DNA of 64,000 nucleotides from Pedobacter sp. KBW06 (GTDB lineage: Bacteria > Bacteroidota > Bacteroidia > Sphingobacteriales > Sphingobacteriaceae), in NCBI RefSeq assembly GCF_003852525.1, contig NZ_QAJL01000003.1, positions 1,340,134-1,404,133 of the forward strand, given 5' to 3'. Position 1 is the first letter of the stretch, and every line of letters starts with the position of its first letter. Below, in pieces: positions 17,757-25,284 of the stretch. The notes below the pieces were generated by a model. The model did no database searches. It saw nothing but the letters and a program-made list of their open reading frames with translations, and was not told the origin of the DNA. Made by a program: the position numbers and the translations under genes.

Positions 17757-18316
17757 TAGAAAGCCTGCAGCAGTTTGATGTCGAATTGTTTCTTAAAATC
17801 CACAGAGGCCTCGCAAATCCATTTTTCGATTGGCTGCTGCCTTTAATGAGGAACCGTTATTTTTGGGCACCCCTCTACCTGTTTATCGTCATTTTCTGTG
17901 TAAAAGAGTACAGGAAAAAAGGATGGTACATCATCGGAATGTTGCTTTTTACGGTAGCCGTAGGAGATTTATTGTCCTCCAGGGTCATCAAACCCCTGGT
18001 TGCTCGCATCAGGCCCTGCAATGACCTCAGCCTGGCAGATGAACTGATCCGTCGTGTGCCCTGCGGAAGCGGATATAGCTTTCCTTCGGCACATGCCACC
18101 AATCATTTTGCCATCGCCCTTTTTCTCATCTTTGTCTTTTACGACAAATGGAAACCTATTTTGCCCATTGCACTGATCTGGGCCTTTATCATTTCTTTTT
18201 CACAAATCTATGTTGGGGTACATTACCCGATTGATACCATGGCCGGCGCATTGCTCGGCAGCTCCATCGGAATCGCAACATCTTTTATCTACAAAAAAAT
18301 ACAACCGCAAGTATAA
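17753..18316 (+). CDS. PAP2 family phosphatase (membrane)
   Basis: This 187-residue integral membrane protein with about five helices belongs to the type 2 phosphatidic acid phosphatase superfamily, which removes phosphate from lipids such as undecaprenyl diphosphate or phosphatidate. The three family motifs are seen: KPLVARIRP (K-x6-RP), FPSAH (PSGH-type), and SQIYVGVHYPID (SR-x5-H-x3-D type). In the third motif the usual arginine is glutamine. The histidine that becomes phosphorylated and the acid that assists it are kept. The natural substrate cannot be told. It overlaps the methyltransferase gene by four bases and the ZIP gene by one. Confidence 0.88.
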   Translation: MIESLQQFDVELFLKIHRGLANPFFDWLLPLMRNRYFWAPLYLFIVIFCVKEYRKKGWYIIGMLLFTVAVGDLLSSRVIKPLVARIRPCNDLSLADELIRRVPCGSGYSFPSAHATNHFAIALFLIFVFYDKWKPILPIALIWAFIISFSQIYVGVHYPIDTMAGALLGSSIGIATSFIYKKIQPQV

Positions 18317-19044
18317 TGGAAGTCTGGAAGCTGTTTATTTTATTCTTTAGCGCCTTTTTAGGGGGCTCTGCCATCTTTCTGGTAAAGAGCGATAAGTCGC
18401 AGCTGCTAAAGCTCATCCTATCTTTTAGCGGGGCCTATTTATTTGCCATTACCGTATTACACCTGATCCCTGATGCCTACAGCGGTCCGGACCATGCAGA
18501 GATCGGCATCTTTATCCTGATTGGTTTCTTATTGCAGATTCTGCTGGAACAGTTCTCCGAAGGTGTAGAACATGGTCATATTCATAAACATGGGGATTCC
18601 AAAGCTTTTCCTTATGGCATCATGATCAGTTTATGCCTGCATGCCTTTCTGGAAGGAATGCCTCTGGCAAAAGACCAGCACAATGCTTTGATATTTGGAA
18701 TTTCATTGCACCATATCCCTGCGGCTTTTGCACTGGCCAGCATCCTGATGCAAAGTAAATTCAACAGAAACAGTGTGCTTTTTTACATCAGCATTTTTGC
18801 GGTTATGGCTCCGCTTGGGTTTTATGTGAGTTATGGCCTGAGCAATGGCACCATTGGAGGCGTAGAAAACTACTTCAACAAAATCATGGGAATTGTGATC
18901 GGAATCTTCCTTCACATCTCTACCACCATCCTGTTTGAATCCAGTGTAGACCATAAAGTGAGTAAGCGGAAAATGATTGCCGTGTTATGCGGTGTAGGAA
19001 TCGCCCTGATCGGTTATTTCTCTGCCGGCGGACATGCACATTAA
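18316..19044 (+). CDS. ZIP family metal transporter
   Basis: This 242-residue inner-membrane protein of the ZIP family usually imports zinc, iron or manganese. A His-rich cytosolic loop (VEHGHIHKHGD) lies near residues 88-98. The metal-binding helices contain SLCLHAFLEGMPLA and SLHHIPAAFALAS, matching the H-x-x-x-E and H-H pairs of the family. It is the third gene of the methyltransferase-PAP2-ZIP operon, starting at a TAATG overlap. The metal is not predictable. The convergent MarR gene begins only eight bases beyond the stop codon. Confidence 0.9.
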   Translation: MEVWKLFILFFSAFLGGSAIFLVKSDKSQLLKLILSFSGAYLFAITVLHLIPDAYSGPDHAEIGIFILIGFLLQILLEQFSEGVEHGHIHKHGDSKAFPYGIMISLCLHAFLEGMPLAKDQHNALIFGISLHHIPAAFALASILMQSKFNRNSVLFYISIFAVMAPLGFYVSYGLSNGTIGGVENYFNKIMGIVIGIFLHISTTILFESSVDHKVSKRKMIAVLCGVGIALIGYFSAGGHAH

Positions 19045-19052
19045 GCAGCCGG

Positions 19053-19517
19053 TTATCCCCGCATTTTATCCAGCAACTGATTGAGCAGCGTTGCTTCCTC
19101 TTCGGTCAGGTTTTCGGAAACCGGTGCAGAAAGGTCAAGCTCCTGGTCCATCCTTTTCAAAAGTGCAAGCCCTTTATCGCTGATCAGGATATCTACCGCC
19201 CGTTTATCGTTTGGATTGATCTTTTTGGCAACCAACTCTTTCTGAACCAGGCGTTCTGTGATCCTGGAAGCATCACACATTTTATCCAGCATCCGCTCTT
19301 TCAGGAGGTTGATGGTAGAAGGCGCAGGATATTGCCCCCTCAGAATCCTCAGGATATTGAATTGCTGTGGCGTGATCTCATAAGGCTGAATCAGCTGTCT
19401 GAAATGTTCATTACACCAGCTATAGGTAAATACCACATTCACAATAGCCTGCTGGTAAATATTTTCAAATTTTGACGTTTTTGTTTCTTTCTGCAACTGC
19501 ATCTCCAATCTTTTCAT
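19053..19517 (-). CDS. MarR family transcriptional regulator
   Basis: This 154-residue winged-helix regulator has the DNA-binding core with ITPQQFNILRILRG, then MLDKMCDASRITERL as recognition helix and KRAVDILISDKG as wing (about residues 48-120). Helical dimerisation ends flank it. MarR proteins commonly sense phenolics or oxidants. Its start overlaps the stop of the DUF5522 gene by one base (TAATG), so it belongs to an operon with that gene and the MBL protein gene. No palindromic operator was recognised in the region. Confidence 0.9.
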   Translation of the reverse strand: MKRLEMQLQKETKTSKFENIYQQAIVNVVFTYSWCNEHFRQLIQPYEITPQQFNILRILRGQYPAPSTINLLKERMLDKMCDASRITERLVQKELVAKKINPNDKRAVDILISDKGLALLKRMDQELDLSAPVSENLTEEEATLLNQLLDKMRG

Positions 19518-19678
19518 TAAGTATCGTTCTCTTCTTTTGGTTTGGTTTTCTTTTTACCAAATCCCCAGGGGCAATGTCTGCATTTATTCTTACAACAATA
19601 GCCTCTTTTCAAATGATAAGCTTCGGTGAAAACCATCAGCCCATCCTCATTTAGATAATAGTCTATCCCCTCTTCCAT
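19517..19678 (-). CDS. DUF5522 family small cysteine-rich protein
   Basis: This 53-residue gene is too short for usual cutoffs. Its features are YYLNEDGLMVFTEAYHLKRG in the N-terminal half, then CC, CRHC and a PWGFG segment, followed by a lysine-rich tail. The CC...CxxC arrangement and YHLxRGYCC are the hallmark of the DUF5522 family of Bacteroidota and Proteobacteria, whose function is unknown; four cysteines could bind zinc or an Fe-S cluster. It begins one base after the stop of the MBL gene and shares one base with the MarR gene, so the three are co-transcribed and likely translationally coupled. Confidence 0.85.
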   Translation of the reverse strand: MEEGIDYYLNEDGLMVFTEAYHLKRGYCCKNKCRHCPWGFGKKKTKPKEENDT

Positions 19679-19679
19679 T

Positions 19680-20621
19680 TTAAGTCAGCAATTTAACTAC
19701 CAAACTATCCGCATAATGTTTTTTTAATTGTACGCCATCTCCGTGATTGGTCCATACCTGCGTAGGTTTCACCTGCTCTATCGTATAAATGATGTCTTCC
19801 CAATCGGCATGGTCAGAAACATACAACTGGATTTCATTGTTGTTTTGCAGGTGTTTCCACCCGGTTGCAAAGACCCTGATCACATTGATCGCGCGGAAAT
19901 AACTCCTGAACACCATCGGCGGCACAAGATAGACCATATTCGTATGGTTGTTCTTCATCACCTTCCTGTCGTACATCTCATATTTCCCCATGTCTATCCC
20001 ATTCTGCTCATAAATCTTCACAAAAGGCATCATGCTATGGTGTACCAATATCCGTTTTTCCGGACAATATTTATTCATCAGACTGATCAGACGCTGGCAT
20101 TTACCTAATGCATAAGCACCCAGCATGATGTTGCTCTGTGTCGCATTCAGTTTCAGAATTTCCTCTTCCGCTGCGGGATGCCTGGTATTGGGATCTGCAA
20201 AAGTCGTCTCTGTGATCAGCACATCTGCCTCACGGTATTCAATAGGCTCACAGGTATCATCAGGCTGAAGTTTATAATCTCCCGTATACAGGTACTTAAC
20301 CCCCTCATACTCCATCAGAATCATCGCAGAGCCCAGGATATGCCCGGCAGGAATAAAACTGATTTTCACACCATTTAAAACAAATGTTTCCTCATAAGCT
20401 TTAAGGTGAAATTCTCCCCCGGCAAATTTCTTGTACCGGTGTTTCATAAAAAGTGCCGTAGCTTCTGTGCAGTATACGTTCAGGTTTCCGCCTATGGCAT
20501 GGTCGCCATGGGCATGGGAAATCACTGCGTATTTTACGATTTCCTTAGGATCCAGATAAAAATCACCATACCTACAAAATAAACCTGTTTTTGTAGCAAC
20601 TATAAAATCATCTAATATCAT
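19680..20621 (-). CDS. MBL-fold exonuclease-like hydrolase
   Basis: This 313-residue metallo-beta-lactamase-fold protein resembles the exonuclease-like group that includes ligase-associated nucleases and mRNA 3'-processing factor homologues. The metal motif is SHAHGDH near residues 35-41, followed by GHILGSAM and the YTGDYK strand with its metal-bridging aspartate. The opening FCRYGDFYLDP is typical of this group. The beta-CASP half is shorter than in classical members. No DNA ligase gene is adjacent. It comes one base after CoaE's stop region and one base before DUF5522, so the whole run is a tight operon. Nuclease activity is inferred from family only. Confidence 0.75.
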   Translation of the reverse strand: MILDDFIVATKTGLFCRYGDFYLDPKEIVKYAVISHAHGDHAIGGNLNVYCTEATALFMKHRYKKFAGGEFHLKAYEETFVLNGVKISFIPAGHILGSAMILMEYEGVKYLYTGDYKLQPDDTCEPIEYREADVLITETTFADPNTRHPAAEEEILKLNATQSNIMLGAYALGKCQRLISLMNKYCPEKRILVHHSMMPFVKIYEQNGIDMGKYEMYDRKVMKNNHTNMVYLVPPMVFRSYFRAINVIRVFATGWKHLQNNNEIQLYVSDHADWEDIIYTIEQVKPTQVWTNHGDGVQLKKHYADSLVVKLLT

Positions 20622-21217
20622 TAAGGGAGTATATTTAAAAATTGATGGTGAAGATCCATCAATTGTATAATTAAAGAATCTGTTTCATTATTGCGGACCA
20701 GCATATCCGCCATTTTTGCTTTCTCCTCATCGGAGAGCTGTTTATCCATCCTGGCCTGAACCTGTGCCTCAGTGACCCCGTCGCGCTGCATCACGCGTTG
20801 TAATTTGAGCGCTAAAGGGGCAACAACCAATACATTCCTATCGCACATCTGATAAGAACCGCTTTCAAAAAGCAGGGCTGCTTCTTTCAGCACATAAGGG
20901 ACACTTGCCGGAATATCTTTTACCCAGTGTTCAAATGCCCGGAATACGGCAGGATGTACCAATGCATTTAATTTAGCAAGTTCTTCGGCCTGATTAAAGA
21001 CGATACCTGCAATGTGTTTATTATTCAAGCTGCCGTCAGGAGCATAGCTTTCTGCGCCAAAAGCTGCTTTAACGCCTGCAACCAGGATCGGATCGCTGAC
21101 CATGATCTGCTTCGCCACTGTATCTGCATAGAATACCGGAATGCCCAGGCTCTCAAACACCTTACACACGGTGGTTTTCCCACTTCCTATACCTCCTGTT
21201 ATTCCTATTTTTAACAT
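20621..21217 (-). CDS. coaE: Dephospho-CoA kinase
   Basis: The last enzyme of coenzyme A synthesis phosphorylates the 3' hydroxyl of dephospho-CoA. The P-loop GGIGSGKTT is at residues 8-16, followed by VFYADTVAKQ (substrate-binding DAD-like segment) and LKEAALLFES with the conserved catalytic region. The lid contains QRVMQRDGVTEAQVQAR. The length of 198 is usual. The gene sits between YbbR and the MBL gene with one-base overlaps, the conserved Bacteroidota order yajC-ybbR-coaE. Confidence 0.95.
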   Translation of the reverse strand: MLKIGITGGIGSGKTTVCKVFESLGIPVFYADTVAKQIMVSDPILVAGVKAAFGAESYAPDGSLNNKHIAGIVFNQAEELAKLNALVHPAVFRAFEHWVKDIPASVPYVLKEAALLFESGSYQMCDRNVLVVAPLALKLQRVMQRDGVTEAQVQARMDKQLSDEEKAKMADMLVRNNETDSLIIQLMDLHHQFLNILP

Positions 21218-22164
21218 TATTTTTCTATGATAAAATCAATTTTTGCCGGTTGTGACTGTACCAGCTTACAATAATCGGGAAAGCGGATCAGCTTTACCCT
21301 CAGCTCATTGTGCTGAAAAATCTTCCACTCATTCATATCTACGACCGCCTCGATAAATTCCTCATTTACCTGCGGATATTTAGAAAGGGCAACCAGCAGG
21401 GTAATCTTCACCTTTTTAGGGTAAAGTTTAACATTGTAATACTCCTTGTTATTGATAACCTTAACGGGAACCTCTATTACTTTTTCCGTAAACTCGTCGA
21501 CCGGCAGTTTGACATCTACACTTGTCGGAAAGATGTTCACGTTCTTCATCTTATTTTGCATCATCGCAATCCTGGCTACCGTTGTCGCCTGAATTTTCTC
21601 CATTTTCAGCGTATCTGTATTCCACTCGTTGATGTTTCGGATGTCCTGCTCAGGACCGGAGATCGTCACATAACTGGGATTGATCTGGATCTCGTTCGAA
21701 ACGCCGTACTGTGGCATATAATGCAGGTTAGAAACCAGGTTTACAGGTACCCGTTTCACCCTTCTTTCAGAAAAATCGAAGTAAAGGGTATCGGGTTTTA
21801 CAGAAATGATCTTTTGGGAAGTCTCCAGTTGCCGGTTCACATTGAACAGCTGCTCAGAAAAGAGCACAAAATTCCTGTTGTTTAGTTTTTCCAGGCTGAT
21901 GGAGATCGATTGAGGTTTAATCCTCAGTCGGGCAAACAGGAGCTGCCATCCGGTTCCTTCCACCTGTAAATCTACCGTGTCCGACTGTAAAGGATGAAAA
22001 GCTTTCTTCTGAGGGAAATTTCGGTAGTCCAGAACCGTCTTTGCAGTATAGACATATTTATTGTTCAAAGCCATGAACAGCCATGCACCAACTGCCAGGA
22101 ACAGGCAGGTGACCAGCGCCAGAAAACGCTTTTGCTCTACTTTTGTGAGTTTGATGATTGGCAT
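21217..22164 (-). CDS. YbbR/CdaR domain protein, membrane anchored
   Basis: This 315-residue protein has an N-terminal membrane helix (about 14-32) and an extracytoplasmic region with YbbR-type repeats, rich in short beta strands such as VPVNLVSNL and VTISGPEQDI. YbbR proteins in Firmicutes (CdaR) regulate the cyclic-di-AMP synthase; in Bacteroidota the role is unknown. I place the start at the ATG at 22164, because the longer frame up to 22209 would run into the terminator hairpin of yajC. No DisA/CdaA gene is next to it. Confidence 0.82.
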   Translation of the reverse strand: MPIIKLTKVEQKRFLALVTCLFLAVGAWLFMALNNKYVYTAKTVLDYRNFPQKKAFHPLQSDTVDLQVEGTGWQLLFARLRIKPQSISISLEKLNNRNFVLFSEQLFNVNRQLETSQKIISVKPDTLYFDFSERRVKRVPVNLVSNLHYMPQYGVSNEIQINPSYVTISGPEQDIRNINEWNTDTLKMEKIQATTVARIAMMQNKMKNVNIFPTSVDVKLPVDEFTEKVIEVPVKVINNKEYYNVKLYPKKVKITLLVALSKYPQVNEEFIEAVVDMNEWKIFQHNELRVKLIRFPDYCKLVQSQPAKIDFIIEK

Positions 22165-22195
22165 GGTGGTAAAGTAAACAAATATACTGAAATGC

Positions 22196-22226
22196 AAAAG
22201 CCGCACCAAACAAGGATGCGGCTTTT
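22196..22226 (-). terminator. Rho-independent terminator after yajC
   Basis: AAAAGCCGCA and TGCGGCTTTT form a stem with an 11-base loop. On the minus strand it ends in TTTT, 20 bases after the yajC stop codon. It would separate yajC from ybbR, or attenuate read-through. Confidence 0.75.
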
Positions 22227-22245
22227 ACCAGTATAGCTGAAAAAC

Positions 22246-22587
22246 CTATGCTTTAGGAGCGTCAGTTTTTGCAAGATCAACTTTAGGAACTGCAGCTTTC
22301 GTTGCATCCACAGAGACTGCGGTTTTATCAAAACGGATTTTAGCACCGCTTTCTACTTCGATTACAAACGTAGTATCGTTCATATCAACGATCCTTCCGT
22401 GAATTCCGGCAGTAGTTACGACTTTATCGCCTTTTTTCAAGTCTTCAACCAGTTTTTTATGGTCTTTTGCTTTTTTAACCTGTGGTCTGATCATAAAGAA
22501 ATAAAATACGACCATGATTAAAACCATCGGTACCAGGGTACCTAGCATATTGCTGCCACCTGCTTGTAAGATTACTGTTGATATCAT
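22246..22587 (-). CDS. yajC: Preprotein translocase accessory subunit YajC
   Basis: This 113-residue protein has one membrane helix (about 14-33) followed by FMIRPQVKKAKDHKKL, the family hallmark, then a small beta-rich cytosolic part (GDKVVTTAGIHGRIVDM). YajC associates with SecDF at the Sec translocon. The C-terminal tail rich in Lys, Ala and Asp is longer than in E. coli. It follows the DUF1573 gene after 28 bases on the same strand. Confidence 0.95.
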   Translation of the reverse strand: MISTVILQAGGSNMLGTLVPMVLIMVVFYFFMIRPQVKKAKDHKKLVEDLKKGDKVVTTAGIHGRIVDMNDTTFVIEVESGAKIRFDKTAVSVDATKAAVPKVDLAKTDAPKA

Positions 22588-22615
22588 ATTGTTGTTTATA
22601 AAATTTTTGTATTGC

Positions 22616-23080
22616 CTATTTTACTTCTTTGATCTCTCCTGTCAGGTGCAATTCTGCAACTGCCGGATTTGCATTGGAAGTCACTGTGATCACTTTATCC
22701 TGCATCCCAAATTTACCATGGCTATCAAAAACTACTTTAATCACGCCTTCTCCACCCGGTGGAATTGGTTCTTTCGGAGGTTCAGGAATAGTGCAACCAC
22801 AAGTTGCTGTAGCATTGCTGATGATCAGCGGGCTTTTACCCGTGTTTTTGAATTTGTAACTGTAGTTTACTTTCTCTCCCGGAGCTATTTTACCGAAGTT
22901 ATAGATTCCGCTATCGAAGGTAATTACAGGTGCATCGGCTGCTGCAACAGGATTTGCTGAAGCTTCAGTTGTTGCTGTTGTACCTGCCGCTGCAGTACTT
23001 TCTGCAGGAGTTTTTGCTGTGTTTTGCTGGCATGATGCAAATGTCATCGCTGCAATTGCCAATAACAAGATTTGTTTCAT
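22616..23080 (-). CDS. DUF1573 lipoprotein
   Basis: This 154-residue secreted lipoprotein has a lipobox ending at Cys17 (MTFASCQQN), an Ala/Thr/Glu-rich linker (about 20-50), and one DUF1573 Ig-like domain. That domain has YNFGKIAPGEKVNYSYKF, the conserved CGCT and the EPIPPGGEG turn. These domains look like ASH/MSP beta-sandwiches. The function is unknown. It lies five bases after nusB and 28 before yajC, an order conserved in Bacteroidota. Confidence 0.9.
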   Translation of the reverse strand: MKQILLLAIAAMTFASCQQNTAKTPAESTAAAGTTATTEASANPVAAADAPVITFDSGIYNFGKIAPGEKVNYSYKFKNTGKSPLIISNATATCGCTIPEPPKEPIPPGGEGVIKVVFDSHGKFGMQDKVITVTSNANPAVAELHLTGEIKEVK

Positions 23081-23085
23081 AATCG

Positions 23086-24036
23086 TTATTCTTCTATAAG
23101 TCCGCGACCGATTTTATGGATGCTGTCTGTCCGCTTCAGGTCACCTAAAATTTTGTCCAAGATACCGTTAATAAATGAATTACTTTTCGGAGTACTGTAA
23201 TCTTTTGATAGATCCAGGTATTCATTAATCGTCACCTTAACTGGTATAGAGGGGAAGTTTAACAATTCACAGATCGCCATTTTCATCAAAATGGTATCCA
23301 TTAAAGCAATCCTTTCCGATTCCCAGTTCTTGGTACGCTCTGCGATCAGGTCCTGATATTCCTTGTTGTTTTTCAAGGTATAAACAAAAAGATCTTCGAC
23401 AAACTTTTTATCTTCATCCCAATCCTGACTGATCGGGGTCAGTTTATTTTTACGGGGATCTTCAGAGGTGAAATTTTTCAAAGTCTTGGCCACCATTCCC
23501 TGCATCACTTCTTTATCTACAGACCAGTTGATAAACTTGTCCTCAAAAGCCTGAATGATGTTGTGGCTTTTCAAAATAATCTTTCTGAAAATGTATTTGA
23601 TAATGGTTTTGGATTCCTCCAGGCTGTTGTCCTCATCGGCAAGATAAGCCAGGTATTCAGGAGTAGTTTTCAGGGTATTGAAAATACCTTTTACAAATTC
23701 CGGGTCAGACAACCAGTTGATCTGGTATTTGTTGACCATATCAATAAAGGCTGGGTTCTCTTTCAGAGTTACCGCAAACTTATTGTGGAGCAGTTTCATG
23801 TTTGGATTGAGATCCTCTGCTGTAGGCAAATGTTTATTTGACCTTTCTGTAGCATCCGTGCTAGTGTATTCCGTGACCTCAACAAGGAGCGAAAGCATCC
23901 AGATGTACATTTCGTACACGCTGTCAATACTCTGCAATAATGCCTTCTTCGAAGAAGCTAAATCTCTCTTGTCTGTCATTTGCCATGCAAAAATATTCTG
24001 CAAAGCTTTAATTCTTAAGTGCCTTCTGTTTAACAT
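23086..24036 (-). CDS. nusB: Transcription antitermination factor NusB (long form)
   Basis: This 316-residue NusB is about twice the size of E. coli NusB, as usual in Bacteroidota. The start RRHLRIKALQNIFAWQM matches the family N-terminus. The C-terminal part carries the helical core, with ALMDTILMKMAICELLNFPSIPVKVTINEYLDLSKDYS split across residues about 245-285 and the ending SFINGILDKI. NusB with NusE helps rRNA antitermination. The middle (about 60-200) is lineage-specific. It heads the nusB-DUF1573-yajC run. Confidence 0.93.
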   Translation of the reverse strand: MLNRRHLRIKALQNIFAWQMTDKRDLASSKKALLQSIDSVYEMYIWMLSLLVEVTEYTSTDATERSNKHLPTAEDLNPNMKLLHNKFAVTLKENPAFIDMVNKYQINWLSDPEFVKGIFNTLKTTPEYLAYLADEDNSLEESKTIIKYIFRKIILKSHNIIQAFEDKFINWSVDKEVMQGMVAKTLKNFTSEDPRKNKLTPISQDWDEDKKFVEDLFVYTLKNNKEYQDLIAERTKNWESERIALMDTILMKMAICELLNFPSIPVKVTINEYLDLSKDYSTPKSNSFINGILDKILGDLKRTDSIHKIGRGLIEE

Positions 24037-24082
24037 GAATGTAAGAACGAGTGGTAAATTACCGGTTTATTAAAATTGTTTA

Positions 24083-25171
24083 TTAAAATGATGATTTTAT
24101 TTTTTTGATGTCGATGATTCTTTGTTCTGCAATGCGGTTCGCGGCCCATATTGTTGGGATGTTGTCTTTCTTAGACATTTTTATCACATCGCGCGTGGCA
24201 TTGTAAATGTTTTCTGTAAGCTGTATCGTCCGTTTCTTTCCGAAACCGGTTAATTCTGAATAGCAACTGATCAATCCGCCTGCGTTGATCAGGTAATCTG
24301 GTGCAAATAAGATCCCTTTATCCAATAACAGTTTGCCATGTGTCTGCTCATCTGCCAATTGATTATTTGCAGAACCCGCGATAATCGCAAATTTCATTTT
24401 AGGAATGGTCTTGTCATTTACGGTAGCTCCCAAGGCACATGGTGCATAAATATCTGCATCAATTCCAAAGATTTTATCCGCAGCAATAGGTTTCGCTTTA
24501 TAAGTACGTGCTACATGTTGTAAACGTTCTTCGTTGATGTCACTGATGTATACTTCTACATTCTCAGCCCTCAATAACTCTACCAGGTGCTCTCCTACAT
24601 TTCCTATCCCCTGCACTACTACCGAGCGTCCTGCCAGCATATCTGTTCCAAACACCTCTTTTACGCAGGCTTTGATGCCAAGGAAAACGCCTTTTGCGGT
24701 ATGTGGTGCCGGATTACCTGCCCCACCTAAAGATTCAGGAACTCCGGTAACATGACCTGTTTCCATACGGATATACTCCATATCTTTTGTGGTCGTACCC
24801 AAATCTTCTGCGGTAATGAACTCTCCGTTCAGGTTTTTGATGAACCTTCCGTAGCTGCGCATCATCGCTTCCGACTTTCCTTTTCTGGAATCCCCGATAA
24901 TTACTGCTTTACCACCACCAATATTCAGGCCGGTAATCGCAGCTTTATAGGTCATTCCCCTCGATAATCTGAGTACATCTTCCAATGCTTCAGCCTCTGT
25001 AACGTAATTCCACATGCGTGTTCCGCCTAAAGCCGGACCAAGCGTGGTATCATGAATGGCTATAATTGCCTTCAAGCCAGTATCGGGATCATTGCAAAAA
25101 ACAACCTTTTTATGCCCTGCGGCACTTAATTGGTCTAAAACTGAATTCACAAGAGAACTATTATCAGGCAT
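24083..25171 (-). CDS. Leucine (Glu/Leu/Phe/Val) dehydrogenase
   Basis: This 362-residue NAD-dependent amino acid dehydrogenase reversibly deaminates branched-chain amino acids. It has the substrate-binding GPALGGTRMW and GLNIGGGKAVI with its conserved lysine, TAEDLGTTTKDM, and the nucleotide-binding VVQGIGNVGEHL Rossmann motif. The length and the GGxR region fit leucine dehydrogenase better than glutamate dehydrogenase (about 450 residues). It is monocistronic, divergent from the ABC exporter, with a good -7 promoter box 26 bases before its ATG. Confidence 0.9.
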   Translation of the reverse strand: MPDNSSLVNSVLDQLSAAGHKKVVFCNDPDTGLKAIIAIHDTTLGPALGGTRMWNYVTEAEALEDVLRLSRGMTYKAAITGLNIGGGKAVIIGDSRKGKSEAMMRSYGRFIKNLNGEFITAEDLGTTTKDMEYIRMETGHVTGVPESLGGAGNPAPHTAKGVFLGIKACVKEVFGTDMLAGRSVVVQGIGNVGEHLVELLRAENVEVYISDINEERLQHVARTYKAKPIAADKIFGIDADIYAPCALGATVNDKTIPKMKFAIIAGSANNQLADEQTHGKLLLDKGILFAPDYLINAGGLISCYSELTGFGKKRTIQLTENIYNATRDVIKMSKKDNIPTIWAANRIAEQRIIDIKKIKSSF

Positions 25172-25196
25172 ATAATTTTGTTTATCAGATATGTCG

Positions 25197-25204
25197 CAAA
25201 ACTA
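25197..25204 (-). promoter_or_regulatory. Candidate -7 promoter box for leucine dehydrogenase
   Basis: The minus-strand reading TAGTTTTG matches TAnnTTTG and lies 26 bases upstream of the ATG, giving a short leader. The -33 element is not clear. Confidence 0.45.
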
Positions 25205-25284
25205 GCATAAAAAAAACATTATTTACACTGTTTTAACCAAAGTCTTAAAAAAAATTACCTTCATTTGGCTAACTTTACCAACTC

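Noticed and set aside
19472-19654. Plus-strand open frame opposite the DUF5522 gene
   Set aside because: The minus-strand frame encodes a recognisable cysteine-rich family and overlaps its neighbours in operon fashion; the plus frame encodes nothing recognisable.
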